A stretch of DNA of 64,000 bases from JBCCQH01 sp039024435 (GTDB taxonomy: Bacteria > Bacteroidota > Bacteroidia > J057 > JADKCL01): positions 186,001 to 250,000 of the forward strand of contig JBCCQH010000001.1 of NCBI GenBank assembly GCA_039024435.1. Direction: 5' to 3'. The notes under the pieces were generated by a model, which saw only the letters and a program-made list of their open reading frames with translations, had not been told where the DNA came from and made no database searches. The position numbers were made by a program, and so were the translations under genes. Positions 51,196 to 59,499 of this stretch are shown one piece after another. The number at the start of each line of letters is the position of its first letter. The stretch's first letter is position 1.

Positions 51196-51867
51196 TCAAA
51201 CGTCCAGGTAGCGCAGTAGGTTTTCGTACCGTTCCCGGTAATCGGCCAATTGCTCCGAGTCGAAAATCACGTGGGAAATCGTGTATTCGAAGCGTTCAAA
51301 AGTCGCGATCAGCCGGGAAAGCTCCCGGATGTTGAGCTTCAGGGAAACGTTCAGGACCGACGGATCGTTCGGCAGGGTGCGGGCGGCGAGGCTGAGGACT
51401 TTGGCGTCGTTCGATTCGCAGATCCGCCCGATCTCTGCGAGCGAGTAGCTGTTTTGCTGCATTTCCAGGACGATGATGCCGCCGGGTTCCCGCACCGCAA
51501 GGAGATCCCCCGCGTACTCGATCAGGTCTTTGGAGGTGATGACCCCGAGGTAGGTATTGTCCCGCGACCGCAGTACCGGTAGCAGATCGAGGTGCATCGT
51601 ACTCGCAATTTTGAGCACTTCGTAGAGGTGGTTGTCTTCGAAGGCGTAAGTGGTTTCGGGGAGGGAAAGGCGCACTGCGCCCACGGGAGTTTCGTCGTCT
51701 TCCAGGTCCAGCAAGTCATCTTCAGTCACCAAGCCCAGCAACTCCTCATTGTTGACGACGGGGAGTTGGCGGACTTTAAATTCGGCCATCCAGTTGAGGA
51801 TGCGCCCGCTATCGTCTGATGTTTTAACGCAAGGAACGCTGTCTGCGATCAGGTCTCGTGCAATCAT
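51196..51867 (-). CDS. CBS-domain protein
   Basis: The 223-residue cytoplasmic protein holds two CBS motifs (residues 1-60, MIARDLIADSVPCVKTSDDS, VRQLPVVNNEELLGLVTEDDLL; and 75-130, LHLDLLPVLRSRDNTYLGVITSKDLIEY) followed by an ACT-like or unknown C-terminal part. CBS pairs bind adenosyl nucleotides and regulate enzymes or transporters. It overlaps the upstream alpha/beta hydrolase by four bases (ATGA). This gene order (alpha/beta hydrolase, CBS, then nadK and a BamA-like gene) recurs in Bacteroidota. Confidence 0.9.
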   Translation of the reverse strand: MIARDLIADSVPCVKTSDDSGRILNWMAEFKVRQLPVVNNEELLGLVTEDDLLDLEDDETPVGAVRLSLPETTYAFEDNHLYEVLKIASTMHLDLLPVLRSRDNTYLGVITSKDLIEYAGDLLAVREPGGIIVLEMQQNSYSLAEIGRICESNDAKVLSLAARTLPNDPSVLNVSLKLNIRELSRLIATFERFEYTISHVIFDSEQLADYRERYENLLRYLDV

Positions 51868-52670
51868 GCCGTTTTTGCCAAGGGATGTATTTTATTCAAA
51901 AATTCTTCGAGTACTTCATTGAATCGTTCGGGTTGCTCCATCATTGCGGCGTGGCCGCAGTGGTCGATGAAGCGCAAGGTAGAGTTCGGGAGCAATTTGT
52001 GGAATTCGTGGGCCACGTGGGCGGGGGTGATGTTGTCGTTCAGGCCCCAGACCAGCAGCACTGGCACCTTGAGTGCGTCGAGTTTCTCACGCAGGTTTTG
52101 CCGTTGGGCAGCGCGCGCAATTTTCAGGATGCGCAGCGTCTTGTAGTTGTCATTGACGATGTCAAACACCTCGTCGATGAGTTCATTTGTCGCGGTATCG
52201 GGTGAATAAAAGGTATACTGAACCCGCTCCTTGATGTAGGTGTAGTTGCCGCGCCGCGGAAAGGTACTCCCCATGCCCGACTCAAACAGCCCGGAAGAGC
52301 CGGTCAAAACCAGCGCTTCCACCGTCTCCAAATGGTCCAGCGCGTACAATTGCGCCACGTGACCGCCGAGTGAATTGCCGAGAAAAGTCGCCCGCTGAAT
52401 TTGCTTAAAATCGACGAATCCCTTTACGAATTCGGCCAGGGCCGATACCGAAGGCTTGACCCCGGTCTTCTCGTAAATGGGCAGCATGGGGATCAGTACG
52501 CGGTAGCGGCTGCGGAACTTCAGCACCACGTCGCGCCAGTTGCTCAGGGCGCCGAAGAGCCCATGCAACAGGATGAGGGGAGGGCCCTCGCCTTCCTCCA
52601 CAAACGAATAATCGCCTTCGCGTTTGACTTTGATCTCCATAGCTTCTGCCCCGCAGGGCATTTTGATCAT
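51864..52670 (-). CDS. Alpha/beta hydrolase
   Basis: The 268-residue enzyme has the alpha/beta-hydrolase core: oxyanion strand PPLILLHGLFGALSNW, nucleophile elbow FLGNSLGGHVAQL (Ser near 98), Asp in VWGLNDNITPAHV and His in HCGHAAMMEQP, so the catalytic triad is complete. Similar proteins act as esterases or lipases of unknown natural substrate. The ATG at 52670 is used (MIKMPCGAEAMEI), with a later ATG at 52640 also possible. It overlaps the CBS gene by four bases. Confidence 0.92.
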   Translation of the reverse strand: MIKMPCGAEAMEIKVKREGDYSFVEEGEGPPLILLHGLFGALSNWRDVVLKFRSRYRVLIPMLPIYEKTGVKPSVSALAEFVKGFVDFKQIQRATFLGNSLGGHVAQLYALDHLETVEALVLTGSSGLFESGMGSTFPRRGNYTYIKERVQYTFYSPDTATNELIDEVFDIVNDNYKTLRILKIARAAQRQNLREKLDALKVPVLLVWGLNDNITPAHVAHEFHKLLPNSTLRFIDHCGHAAMMEQPERFNEVLEEFLNKIHPLAKTA

Positions 52671-52702
52671 TTGCTCACCGAGGGAGTGGTGCCTCGTGGG
52701 TC

Positions 52703-53293
52703 TTACTCCCCGTGTTGAACAGTTTCATCCAGCATGGCCATCCAATTGTAAACGAGCCGGTCTCCCTGCTCGGTGAGAACCGATTCAGGATGAAACTGCA
52801 CACCGGCAAAATTAAGGAAATTGTGTCGAATTCCCATTACCGCCCCCTCTGTCGTCACCGCCGAGACTTCCATTTCCGGGGGAATGCTCTCCGGGGCCAG
52901 CAGCAGTGAGTGGTAGCGCATGACCCGCATGGGGTTGGGGATTTTGCGGAAGAGGCCGCGGCCATCGTGCTCGACCCGGCTGGTTTTACCGTGGATGGGG
53001 GCGGGGGCATGCACCAGGCGCGCGCCAAACATCTCCCCGAGCAATTGGTGGCCCAGGCAGATGCCCAGCACGGGAATACGTCCCCGGCAGGCCTGCACCA
53101 AAGCTTCGGACATTCCGCTGTCGGCCGGTCGGCCCGGCCCGGGCGAAATCAGCACCCCTACCGGATTCACCGCCAATGCATCGGCGACCGTCCCCTCGTC
53201 ATTGCGCAACACCCGCACTTCCCGTTCCCCCCGGCGCAAAATGTCCACCAGGTTCCAAGTAAACGAGTCGTAATTGTCAATCACCAAAATCAT
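52703..53293 (-). CDS. Glutamine amidotransferase, anthranilate/aminodeoxychorismate synthase component II
   Basis: The 196-residue class I amidotransferase supplies ammonia to anthranilate or aminodeoxychorismate synthase. It begins ILVIDNYDSFTWNLVDILR, carries the nucleophile motif LGICLGHQLLGE (Cys near 79) and the closing FHPESVLTEQG (His/Glu triad members), and ISPGPGRP. No TrpE/PabB partner is encoded here, so trpG and pabA cannot be told apart. It is 32 bp upstream of the alpha/beta hydrolase gene. Confidence 0.93.
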   Translation of the reverse strand: MILVIDNYDSFTWNLVDILRRGEREVRVLRNDEGTVADALAVNPVGVLISPGPGRPADSGMSEALVQACRGRIPVLGICLGHQLLGEMFGARLVHAPAPIHGKTSRVEHDGRGLFRKIPNPMRVMRYHSLLLAPESIPPEMEVSAVTTEGAVMGIRHNFLNFAGVQFHPESVLTEQGDRLVYNWMAMLDETVQHGE

Positions 53294-53527
53294 ATTTTAG
53301 AATTTCCAATTGCTCAATTTCCGATTGGCGCGTTTTGAACGCGCAACCTACGATAATATTTGAACCACCCAAACACGATTTCCCGCTCCTGCGCGGGACC
53401 ACGTGACCTCGGAAGTTGAGGTGCGGTTTTCCATTGGAAATTTCCCGATTGAAAATTGAGAATTTTCCGGAGTTTAGGTGCGATTGTCCATTGGAAATTT
53501 CCCCATTGAAAATTGGAAATTGAAAAC
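53294..53527. repeat. Two-copy 57-bp tandem repeat of AATT-type short element
   Basis: Units starting with AGGTGCG at 53419 and 53476 share TCCATTGGAAATTTCCC and ATTGAAAATTG, about 46 matching bases, with a period of 57. The first part of this gap (53296-53325) has a related phrase in reverse. The same phrase recurs at 1047-1086 and 1729-1755. Frames crossing it are artefacts. Confidence 0.7.
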
Positions 53528-54085
53528 TCACTCTGCAGTGTTGTTCGTGCGCGTTGAGTCCAGGGCGATGAAGTAGCTGTCCATTTCTTCGAAGACGTTT
53601 TCGGCTTGCGGGACCAATCCGATGGAATATTCGTGGACCGCCGCCGTGTACGCAAACAGGTAGGGATAGGTGCGGCTGCTTTCGCGGATCTCCGGGGTGA
53701 AAATCGAGGAGGTGCCGAGCATCGAAATGACGCTCCCGAGGATCAAAGCCCATTTCAATGCGCCAAAAGCGCCACCCGCGACCCGGTTTACGAGGTTGAG
53801 CTGAACGGTTTTGACGAGTTGGGTGATGAGCCGCCCCGCCAGATACACTGCGCCCATTCCCAGAAGAAAAGCGGTCAAGAACGCCAGCAAAGGCACCCAG
53901 TTTTCCGGCACGCTGGTGTTCTCTTTGTACCAATCGGCAAACAGAAACGCGAGACGCATTCCCGCCCATACGCCGACGATCAGGCCCAACAGGCCGGCCA
54001 CTTCGTAGATGACGCCGTTGCGAAACCCCCGAAATATGCCGTAGCCGACGGCGATCAGTACAGCGATGTCAATGATATTCCCCAC
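53528..54085 (-). CDS. CvpA family membrane protein
   Basis: From the GTG at 54085 (VGNIIDIAVLIAVGYGIFRG) the protein is about 185 residues with four membrane segments and the CvpA signature GFRNGVIYEVAGLLGLIVGV. It continues with a second hydrophobic pair (LAFLTAFLLGMGAVYLAGRL) and a soluble C-terminal part. CvpA in E. coli is needed for colicin V production and stress resistance; the role here is unknown. The ATG at 54145 lies inside yqeY, so the GTG after the yqeY stop is preferred. Confidence 0.85.
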   Translation of the reverse strand: MGNIIDIAVLIAVGYGIFRGFRNGVIYEVAGLLGLIVGVWAGMRLAFLFADWYKENTSVPENWVPLLAFLTAFLLGMGAVYLAGRLITQLVKTVQLNLVNRVAGGAFGALKWALILGSVISMLGTSSIFTPEIRESSRTYPYLFAYTAAVHEYSIGLVPQAENVFEEMDSYFIALDSTRTNNTAE

Positions 54086-54101
54086 GGTAGTCGCAATTGA
54101 A

Positions 54102-54551
54102 TCAGGCGAGCAGTTGGCGGACGATGCCAGAAATGACTTTTCCATCCGCCCGTCCGGCCATGCGCTTGGTGGCGAGGCCCATGACTTTGCCCATGTCTCT
54201 CATGCTGGCCGCGCCTGTCTCGGCAATGATGGCTTTGACTTCGGTTTCGATTTCGGCGGGGCTCATCTGCTGCGGTAGGAAGCGCTCAATCACCACGAGT
54301 TCCTCTTCCTCGACCTTTGCGAGGTCTTCCCGATCATTGTCGCGGTACTGCTGAATGGAATCTTTGCGCTGTTTGGCCTGCTTGGTCAGCAACTTGAGTT
54401 CGTCGGCTTCGGTGAACTCACCGGAAAAACCTTCGGACGTTTCGACCATCATAATGGCCGTTTTGATGGCGCGGAGGGTGCGCAAAGTGACCTGATCTTT
54501 GGCCCGCATTGCGGTCTTCATTTCCTCCTGAATCTTTTGCTTGAGGCTCAT
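54102..54551 (-). CDS. GatB/YqeY domain-containing protein
   Basis: The 149-residue protein is a stand-alone YqeY domain: SLKQKIQEEMKTAMRAKDQV, LRTLRAIKTAIMMVE, ETEVKAIIAETGAASMRDMGKVMG and GRADGKVISGIVRQLL. YqeY resembles the tail domain of GatB (amidotransferase of tRNA), and its separate function is not established. It lies 12 bp after the TlpA-like stop and 16 bp ahead of cvpA, in one operon. A perfect -7 box at 54575-54582 may give it an extra promoter. Confidence 0.93.
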   Translation of the reverse strand: MSLKQKIQEEMKTAMRAKDQVTLRTLRAIKTAIMMVETSEGFSGEFTEADELKLLTKQAKQRKDSIQQYRDNDREDLAKVEEEELVVIERFLPQQMSPAEIETEVKAIIAETGAASMRDMGKVMGLATKRMAGRADGKVISGIVRQLLA

Positions 54552-54563
54552 GGATGTAATGAT

Positions 54564-55070
54564 TTACTGTAGCGCAAATCTAAGCAAAGTTGTCGGTAAT
54601 GTTTCTTCGTGAAAGGAGGCCGTGCGTTCGTGCTTGCGGTTGTACACGTAGATGGACGGAACGGTGCTGTAGCCAAAATAGTTGTCAAATTGGTATTTGT
54701 CATCGTTCGCAAAAATCATCTTGCCGGTGACATCCGGAATGTACTCGCCGGGAAAGGCCGCGATGTCCTTGAGCTCACCGTAGGCTACCCAGAGCAGCGT
54801 GATGTCTTTGAACAGTTTCGCATTGTCGTTGATCCAGCCGGCCTCTTTCTGGCAGTGGTCACAGAACGGGTCAAAGTAAAACACGACTACCGGGCGATCT
54901 GTTGGCAAGCTAGACGGCGTGACCCGATTTTCGTCAACGCCCTGAAAGTCAAAGGGGGGGAGGGCCTGCCCAAGATTTTCTTTGGTGTTGCCTTTGGGAT
55001 GGTCCTGGGCCCAAAGGGGGCCGGTCGAGCCAAAAATGAGCAGGACAGTTGCGAGTACGAAGTGTTTCAT
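54564..55070 (-). CDS. TlpA-like secreted thiol-disulfide oxidoreductase
   Basis: From the ATG at 55070 (MKHFVLATVLLIFGSTG) the protein is 168 residues with a signal peptide ending LWAQ (about 22). A thioredoxin-fold domain carries the redox motif PFCDHCQKE (Cys-Asp-His-Cys, about 70-73), later FGYSTVPSIYVYN with the cis-Pro. Related proteins reduce or oxidise disulfides in the periplasm, for example in cytochrome maturation. A perfect -7 (TATCTTTG, minus strand, 55204-55211) lies about 134 bases upstream, which implies a longish leader or another start. Confidence 0.87.
   Translation of the reverse strand: MKHFVLATVLLIFGSTGPLWAQDHPKGNTKENLGQALPPFDFQGVDENRVTPSSLPTDRPVVVFYFDPFCDHCQKEAGWINDNAKLFKDITLLWVAYGELKDIAAFPGEYIPDVTGKMIFANDDKYQFDNYFGYSTVPSIYVYNRKHERTASFHEETLPTTLLRFALQ
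54575..54582 (-). promoter_or_regulatory. Possible -7 element ahead of yqeY
   Basis: Minus-strand TAGATTTG, 24 bases before the ATG at 54551 and inside the 3' end of the TlpA-like gene. A perfect consensus, but unproven as a promoter. Confidence 0.4.
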
Positions 55071-55203
55071 ATTGTAGAAAATCTTTGCGGTCGTTTCGCG
55101 GATAGATACGCAAAATCCATGCCGACGGATGAAAATTGGTCGAGAAAGATGCAATTTTCCGGGCGAAGGCGACTACCGGGCCGCAATCGCATTGTGCGCC
55201 GGG

Positions 55204-55211
55204 CAAAGATA
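55204..55211 (-). promoter_or_regulatory. -7 element upstream of the TlpA-like operon
   Basis: Minus-strand TATCTTTG matches TAnnTTTG perfectly. It would start the transcript of the long operon beginning with the TlpA-like gene, with a leader of about 125 bases. Confidence 0.5.
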
Positions 55212-55267
55212 GGGAAAAACGCCCGGCGTCCCGGAGCGATGCGTTCTTGTGGTTGAAAAATCAGCAC

Positions 55268-55305
55268 AACCCAATCGGCACGGGAATCTGCGCACCGATT
55301 GGGTT
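55268..55305. terminator. 11-bp inverted repeat downstream of the DUF2914 gene
   Basis: AACCCAATCGG (55268-55278) is exactly complementary to CCGATTGGGTT (55295-55305), with a 16-base loop and a T-rich stretch on each side. It can end the DUF2914 transcript. Confidence 0.65.
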
Positions 55306-55329
55306 TTCACGGGTGGGAGTCGGGGGCGA

Positions 55330-55899
55330 TCAGTTGACCGCGAAGGTTACGGTTTCCAGCAGTTCGCCAGATCCGGTGAGGACGTCCACAGTCCAGTTTC
55401 CGGCCATTTTATCGCTGAGGGTTTTGTAGCTCCAAGTACGGAAGGAAGGCCCTTTGACCGTGAGGTCGACGGTGCTAATGGCCTTTCCATTGTGCTTCCA
55501 GACGTGCTGGATGGTGCCGCTGCTGCCTGCGGGCATTCCGATCTGGGTATGCAGGTACACGCGGCCGACCGCCAGGGCAAATTCGCTGCTGGCTCCGGTG
55601 GGCGAGTGGGAGTCGATCCCGGTACAAGTCGTGGTGTTCATCACGTAGATGCCTTCAGCAGAGACCGCAGTGGGGGAGGCGGCTGTTTCGGTGGTCTCCG
55701 CGGGTTCGGTCGCCAGGGTCTCCGCAGGCAGGGTGTCGGGGGCCAAATCAGGAGCGACGTAGCCGGCATCTTTGATCAGAGAAGTTTCCGGGGCCGGGAC
55801 TTGCGGGGTTGAGTCTCCCGCACAGGACGTAAAAAGACTCAGCATCAGGAGGGCGATCAGGGCGAGGGCGGAGGCGGGGAGGGCTTTCATGGTGTTCAT
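55330..55899 (-). CDS. DUF2914 domain lipoprotein
   Basis: From the ATG at 55899 the product is 189 residues, with a lipobox SLFTSC (about residue 27) and an acidic/Pro-Thr-rich linker (APETSLIKDAG ... PAETTETAAS). A DUF2914-type beta domain covers the last 100 residues (VGRVYLHTQIG, HVWKHNGKAISTVDLTVKG, SYKTLSDKMAGNWTVDV). DUF2914 proteins are often linked to translation/stress or envelope functions without biochemistry. It is followed by a strong inverted repeat. Confidence 0.82.
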   Translation of the reverse strand: MNTMKALPASALALIALLMLSLFTSCAGDSTPQVPAPETSLIKDAGYVAPDLAPDTLPAETLATEPAETTETAASPTAVSAEGIYVMNTTTCTGIDSHSPTGASSEFALAVGRVYLHTQIGMPAGSSGTIQHVWKHNGKAISTVDLTVKGPSFRTWSYKTLSDKMAGNWTVDVLTGSGELLETVTFAVN

Positions 55900-56030
55900 A
55901 TCTCGTTTGTTTTTGAGTTGGGTCACAAATTTCAATTGCTTACAACTACAGATACGCCACCGAGGAGCCCGGGATCGGTACGTTTGGGACAATGAATTTT
56001 CAATTTGGGTCAAAGTGTCCCGGAAGCAAA

Positions 56031-56065
56031 AAAACTGGCGCCGGTCGGAACCAGCGCCAGTTTTT
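56031..56065 (-). terminator. Terminator of the T9SS protein gene
   Basis: A stem AAAACTGGCGC at 56031-56041 pairs with GCGCCAGTTTT at 56054-56064 around a 12-base loop, and the arm's A-run gives T residues on the minus strand. It lies 20 bases past the stop of the minus-strand gene. Confidence 0.85.
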
Positions 56066-56084
56066 CCTGTGGGTAAAACCGGGT

Positions 56085-58244
56085 TTATTCTTTGATCAGG
56101 CGGCCCTGCGTCGAGGACTCACCGTTGTTCAATTCGACAATGTAAAGGCCCCGGCTCACGTGGTTGAGGTCCACTTCCAGGGTGCCACTGGCATTGTAGA
56201 GGGTGTGTTCGTAGACCGCCCGACCGGTCAGGTCGATGATCCGCACTTCCAGTTCCTGCCCGACGGAACCCGGGGCTTCCAAGCGGAAGATCCCGTGGTT
56301 GGGGTTGGGCACGATGCTAAAGGACAGCGGAATCGCCGGATCAATGGCCGGACAAATCATCACGCTTACCGTCACCGTTGCCGATTCGTCGGCGCAGTCG
56401 GGGGCACTCACCGTGTAGGTAAAGTTGAAGGTGCCGGGACCGGCCACGTTCGGATCGAAGTTGGTGCCAGTCAGGGCGCCGGAGTTGTCATCGTCGTTCC
56501 AGGTCCCGCCGGCATCGGCCGTGCCCAGGAACGGCGTCAAATCGAAGGCGGCATCGAAGTCGCAGACCATGATGGTGCTGTCGACTCCCGGATTTGGAGC
56601 GGCCGCGATGACCAGGGTTACATCGGTACTGTCGGTATAGCCGCAGGCATCGATCACGCCGTAGGTAAAGGTAAAGGTACCCGCACCGGTTACCGAGGGA
56701 TCGACCATGGTGCCACTGAGCCCACCGGTCGCCCCGGCGTCCACCCAGGTGCCGCCGGGATCGCCGCCGGAAAGGGCGGTGCCCAAATCAAACATGCCTG
56801 CATTGGCGCAGGTGGAGTCAGTGCTGCCCATTCCTGCATTGGCCTCCGGCGTGTAGCGGCCAAAGTTGGCCCGCAACAAGAAGGTGACCGGGAATCCGTA
56901 AGATTCACTGGTGTTCCAGGGATTCGTCCCGAAGATGATCCAGGTCGTATTGGGCTGGTAGTTGAAGCTGGTGGTGCCCAAGGTGACGTTCGGGTCAAAT
57001 TCGTGTACCCCCAAGAAGTAAGTCCCCGGGGTCAAAATCTGCGGACAGGGAAAGTTGAGCGTGTACCATCCCGGTCCAGCGACCGGCACGAACAGCGTAT
57101 CGGTACGGGCGATTTCCGCCCCTGGCTGGGTCGTAAAGGGGTGCAACGAGACAAAAGTCGTATCGCCCTGGCTCGGCCCGTTCAGGAAGAAAGAAACCGT
57201 GGTGATGGTATCGGTCACGTAGACATCAAAGTTTTGTCCGAGGATACCCGCAGTGCCTGGACCGATTCCGAGGGCGCCTGTGGCCACACTGTCGTCCCGG
57301 GCGTAGATGCTGTCGCTGATGGAGAAGTTGGCCGTCGCGTTGTTGTTGGCCTGATTGGAGTCCGGCTCGGTAATGCTGCTTTCGAACAGCGCGGTGTAGT
57401 CGCCCAGGGGCTGCGGCGGGAGGGTTCCCGTGGTAAGGTTCGCACTGGCCCCGGCGGCCAGCGAGGCCACCTGCGCACTGTCGGACCAGGCCCCGACCGT
57501 CACCCTGAGCTTGGCATTGGTGGCGGTTTGGGCTCCGATATTGGTGAGCGTGGCCCCGAAGGAGATATTGGTCGACTGGGGAAGGGGATATTGCGCGTAG
57601 CGCACCGGAAGCAGGACTTCGTCGGCAATTTCAACGTCCTGGGCCGGCAATTCTACCAGCGAAACATCGTCGATGGCCATGTCGCCGGCAAAGCCCGCGC
57701 CACACACGGCCCGGAAGCGCACCCGAATCGTTCCCGTAAATGCGGTCAGATTCACCCGGCGCTCCAACCAAGGATCGGAAGTGGCGTTTTGGGTCGCCCC
57801 GATGATGGAGTCCACGTCCCGGATATAGGTCGTCCCGTTGAAGATATCCACGTACAAATCGCCCATTGAGCCCCCGGCTTTGTGGTACCAGAAGGACAAG
57901 GCGGGCGCATTAAAGGTGGCCAGGTTCAGGTTGGGGCTTTCCAGAAATGCGGTGTCACCCGGGGCCGCCGGCGTGGAAGCCTCGGTGTACATGTAGATGC
58001 CCGCGGCCGTTCCGAGGGTGTGGTCCACGTCCGGTCCCGTGCCCCCGGATCCGGTTCCGTTGTTGTCGGCCCGCCAACTGAAATTCGTCGTCGGACTGCC
58101 GACCCAGCCATTGGAAAGGGTGCCGACGTCCCCGACGCTCAGCCCATCAAAGTTGTAGAATTGTCCCCAGACGGGGGTACTGCTCAGTCCGAGCAGCAAC
58201 AGGAGCAAAGGCAGCAGATAAACAGTTTGGTAAATCTTTCTCAT
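56085..58244 (-). CDS. Type IX secretion substrate with C-terminal sorting domain, CARDB-like and PKD/Ig-like regions
   Basis: From the ATG at 58244 (MRKIYQTVYLLPLL) the protein is 719 residues: a signal peptide (ending VWGQ, about 28), a MAM/jelly-roll-like domain (about 30-190, AFLESPNLNLATFNAPALSF) and a CARDB-like segment (about 195-330, YTALFESSITEPDSNQANNN). Then come two copies of an Ig/PKD-like unit (DPGGTWVDAGATGG ... TFTFTYGVIDACGYTDST and AGGTWNDDDNSGAL ... TFNFTYTVSAPDC). It ends in a Por-type sorting tail (FSIVPNPNHGIFRLEA ... VSRGLYIVEL). It is exported and anchored by the type IX system; adhesion or glycan binding is the likely use. Confidence 0.9.
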   Translation of the reverse strand: MRKIYQTVYLLPLLLLLLGLSSTPVWGQFYNFDGLSVGDVGTLSNGWVGSPTTNFSWRADNNGTGSGGTGPDVDHTLGTAAGIYMYTEASTPAAPGDTAFLESPNLNLATFNAPALSFWYHKAGGSMGDLYVDIFNGTTYIRDVDSIIGATQNATSDPWLERRVNLTAFTGTIRVRFRAVCGAGFAGDMAIDDVSLVELPAQDVEIADEVLLPVRYAQYPLPQSTNISFGATLTNIGAQTATNAKLRVTVGAWSDSAQVASLAAGASANLTTGTLPPQPLGDYTALFESSITEPDSNQANNNATANFSISDSIYARDDSVATGALGIGPGTAGILGQNFDVYVTDTITTVSFFLNGPSQGDTTFVSLHPFTTQPGAEIARTDTLFVPVAGPGWYTLNFPCPQILTPGTYFLGVHEFDPNVTLGTTSFNYQPNTTWIIFGTNPWNTSESYGFPVTFLLRANFGRYTPEANAGMGSTDSTCANAGMFDLGTALSGGDPGGTWVDAGATGGLSGTMVDPSVTGAGTFTFTYGVIDACGYTDSTDVTLVIAAAPNPGVDSTIMVCDFDAAFDLTPFLGTADAGGTWNDDDNSGALTGTNFDPNVAGPGTFNFTYTVSAPDCADESATVTVSVMICPAIDPAIPLSFSIVPNPNHGIFRLEAPGSVGQELEVRIIDLTGRAVYEHTLYNASGTLEVDLNHVSRGLYIVELNNGESSTQGRLIKE

Positions 58245-58439
58245 ATACAAAGTTTCAATGCAAAAAATGTAGGGATAAACGATTCCTCCCATTTAAAATG
58301 GGCATTTTTTTTGAATTCTCTAGATTTCCCGGGAAAATCTCAAGTTGAGGTTGGCGTTGGGTTCCCCTTTGCCCAGCGGATTTTGCGGGCAAAAAAGGGT
58401 TGCCGAGACCGGAGAAGTGGGGCATCGCCCCCGCTTGGC

Positions 58440-59459
58440 TCACCATTTGAGTTGGTAGCCGGCGTCGATCATCTCGTGGGTATGGGCTTTGGTGTGGGCA
58501 AAATTAAAGCCTTCGTAGACCGCGTAGCCGCCGAACTGGCCGGCCTTGTTCAGGGCCAAAAATCCTACCTGAAGGTTTTTGTGGTCTTTGTGCTTGTGCA
58601 GGATGCGCTCCACGGCGAGTCGGCAGGCGGTTTCGGGGGATTTGCCCTGGCGCATGAACTCCACGACGAGGTGGCTGCCTGCGACCCGGATCACGGCTTC
58701 CCCCACGCCGGTCGCGCAGGCCGCTCCGACTTCATTGTCCACGAACAAGCCCGCCCCGATGATCGGGGAATCGCCCACCCGGCCGTGCATTTTCCAGGCC
58801 ATGCCACTGGTGGTACAGGCGCCGGCCAGATCGCCATTTGCGTCCAGCGCGAGCATGCCGATCGTGTCGTGGTTCTCGCGGTTGATCACCGGTTCGTATT
58901 TCGCTTCTTTCCGCCACTCCTGCCAAGCGTTGCGGGAAGCCTCGGTCAGGAGATCTTTCCGGGGAAAGCCTTTTTCCCGGGCAAACTGGTAGGCGCCTTC
59001 TCCCACCAACATGACGTGCGGGGTGTCTTCCATCACCTTGCGGGCCACCGAAATTGGGTTTTCGATGTGTTGCAGGCAGGCCACTGCCCCACAGTCTCCG
59101 GCGGCATTCATGATGCAGGCATCCAGGGTCACCCGGCCATCGCGGTCGGGCAGGCCGCCGTAGCCCACGCTTTGCGACGCGGGATCGGACTCGGTGACGC
59201 GCACCCCCATCTCAACCGCGTCCAGCGCCGATCCCCCTTCGACGAGAAGGGGCCAGGCCCCCGCATTGGCGGCCAGACCGTGGTTCCAGGTGGAAATGAC
59301 CACCGGTGCCTGACCCGGATCAAACTTGGGGAGGGAATTGGATTCCTCCGCCGGCGATTCCGCAGGGGGAGTCGTTTCATCGCGGGCGATTCCGCAGCGG
59401 GTCAGCAGTACCCCGACCCCCAATGCCCCGATTTTCAGAAAGTTTCTTCGTGTTCCCAT
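58440..59459 (-). CDS. N4-(beta-N-acetylglucosaminyl)-L-asparaginase / isoaspartyl peptidase family, Tat lipoprotein
   Basis: From the ATG at 59459 the protein is 339 residues. It has a twin-arginine motif (MGTRRNFLKIGALGVGVL) with a lipobox-like LLTRCG, so it is probably exported folded and lipidated. The Ntn-hydrolase domain starts near residue 50. The nucleophile Thr is in NHDTIGMLALD (about 180), with SDPASQSVGYGG and the late GDSPIIGAGLFVDNEVG. This family cleaves the GlcNAc-asparagine bond of glycoproteins or isoaspartyl peptides. The gene is divergent from the GNAT gene over 40 bp. Confidence 0.9.
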   Translation of the reverse strand: MGTRRNFLKIGALGVGVLLTRCGIARDETTPPAESPAEESNSLPKFDPGQAPVVISTWNHGLAANAGAWPLLVEGGSALDAVEMGVRVTESDPASQSVGYGGLPDRDGRVTLDACIMNAAGDCGAVACLQHIENPISVARKVMEDTPHVMLVGEGAYQFAREKGFPRKDLLTEASRNAWQEWRKEAKYEPVINRENHDTIGMLALDANGDLAGACTTSGMAWKMHGRVGDSPIIGAGLFVDNEVGAACATGVGEAVIRVAGSHLVVEFMRQGKSPETACRLAVERILHKHKDHKNLQVGFLALNKAGQFGGYAVYEGFNFAHTKAHTHEMIDAGYQLKW

Positions 59460-59487
59460 AGCCTGAATTTGATTCGAATAAGTTAAG

Positions 59488-59495
59488 TATTTTCG
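59488..59495 (+). promoter_or_regulatory. Near-consensus -7 element of the GNAT gene, 4 bases from ATG
   Basis: TATTTTCG differs from TAnnTTTG by one base and is followed by TGAG and ATG, repeating the 4-base spacing seen elsewhere. Confidence 0.45.
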
Positions 59496-59499
59496 TGAG

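Noticed and set aside
53419..53521. Possible CRISPR array
   Set aside because: Only two units with no variable spacers of constant length; it is a simple tandem repeat.
55992..59486. Two long plus-strand frames of 625 and 534 codons
   Set aside because: Antisense to the T9SS protein and asparaginase-family genes, which have intact signal and sorting sequences.
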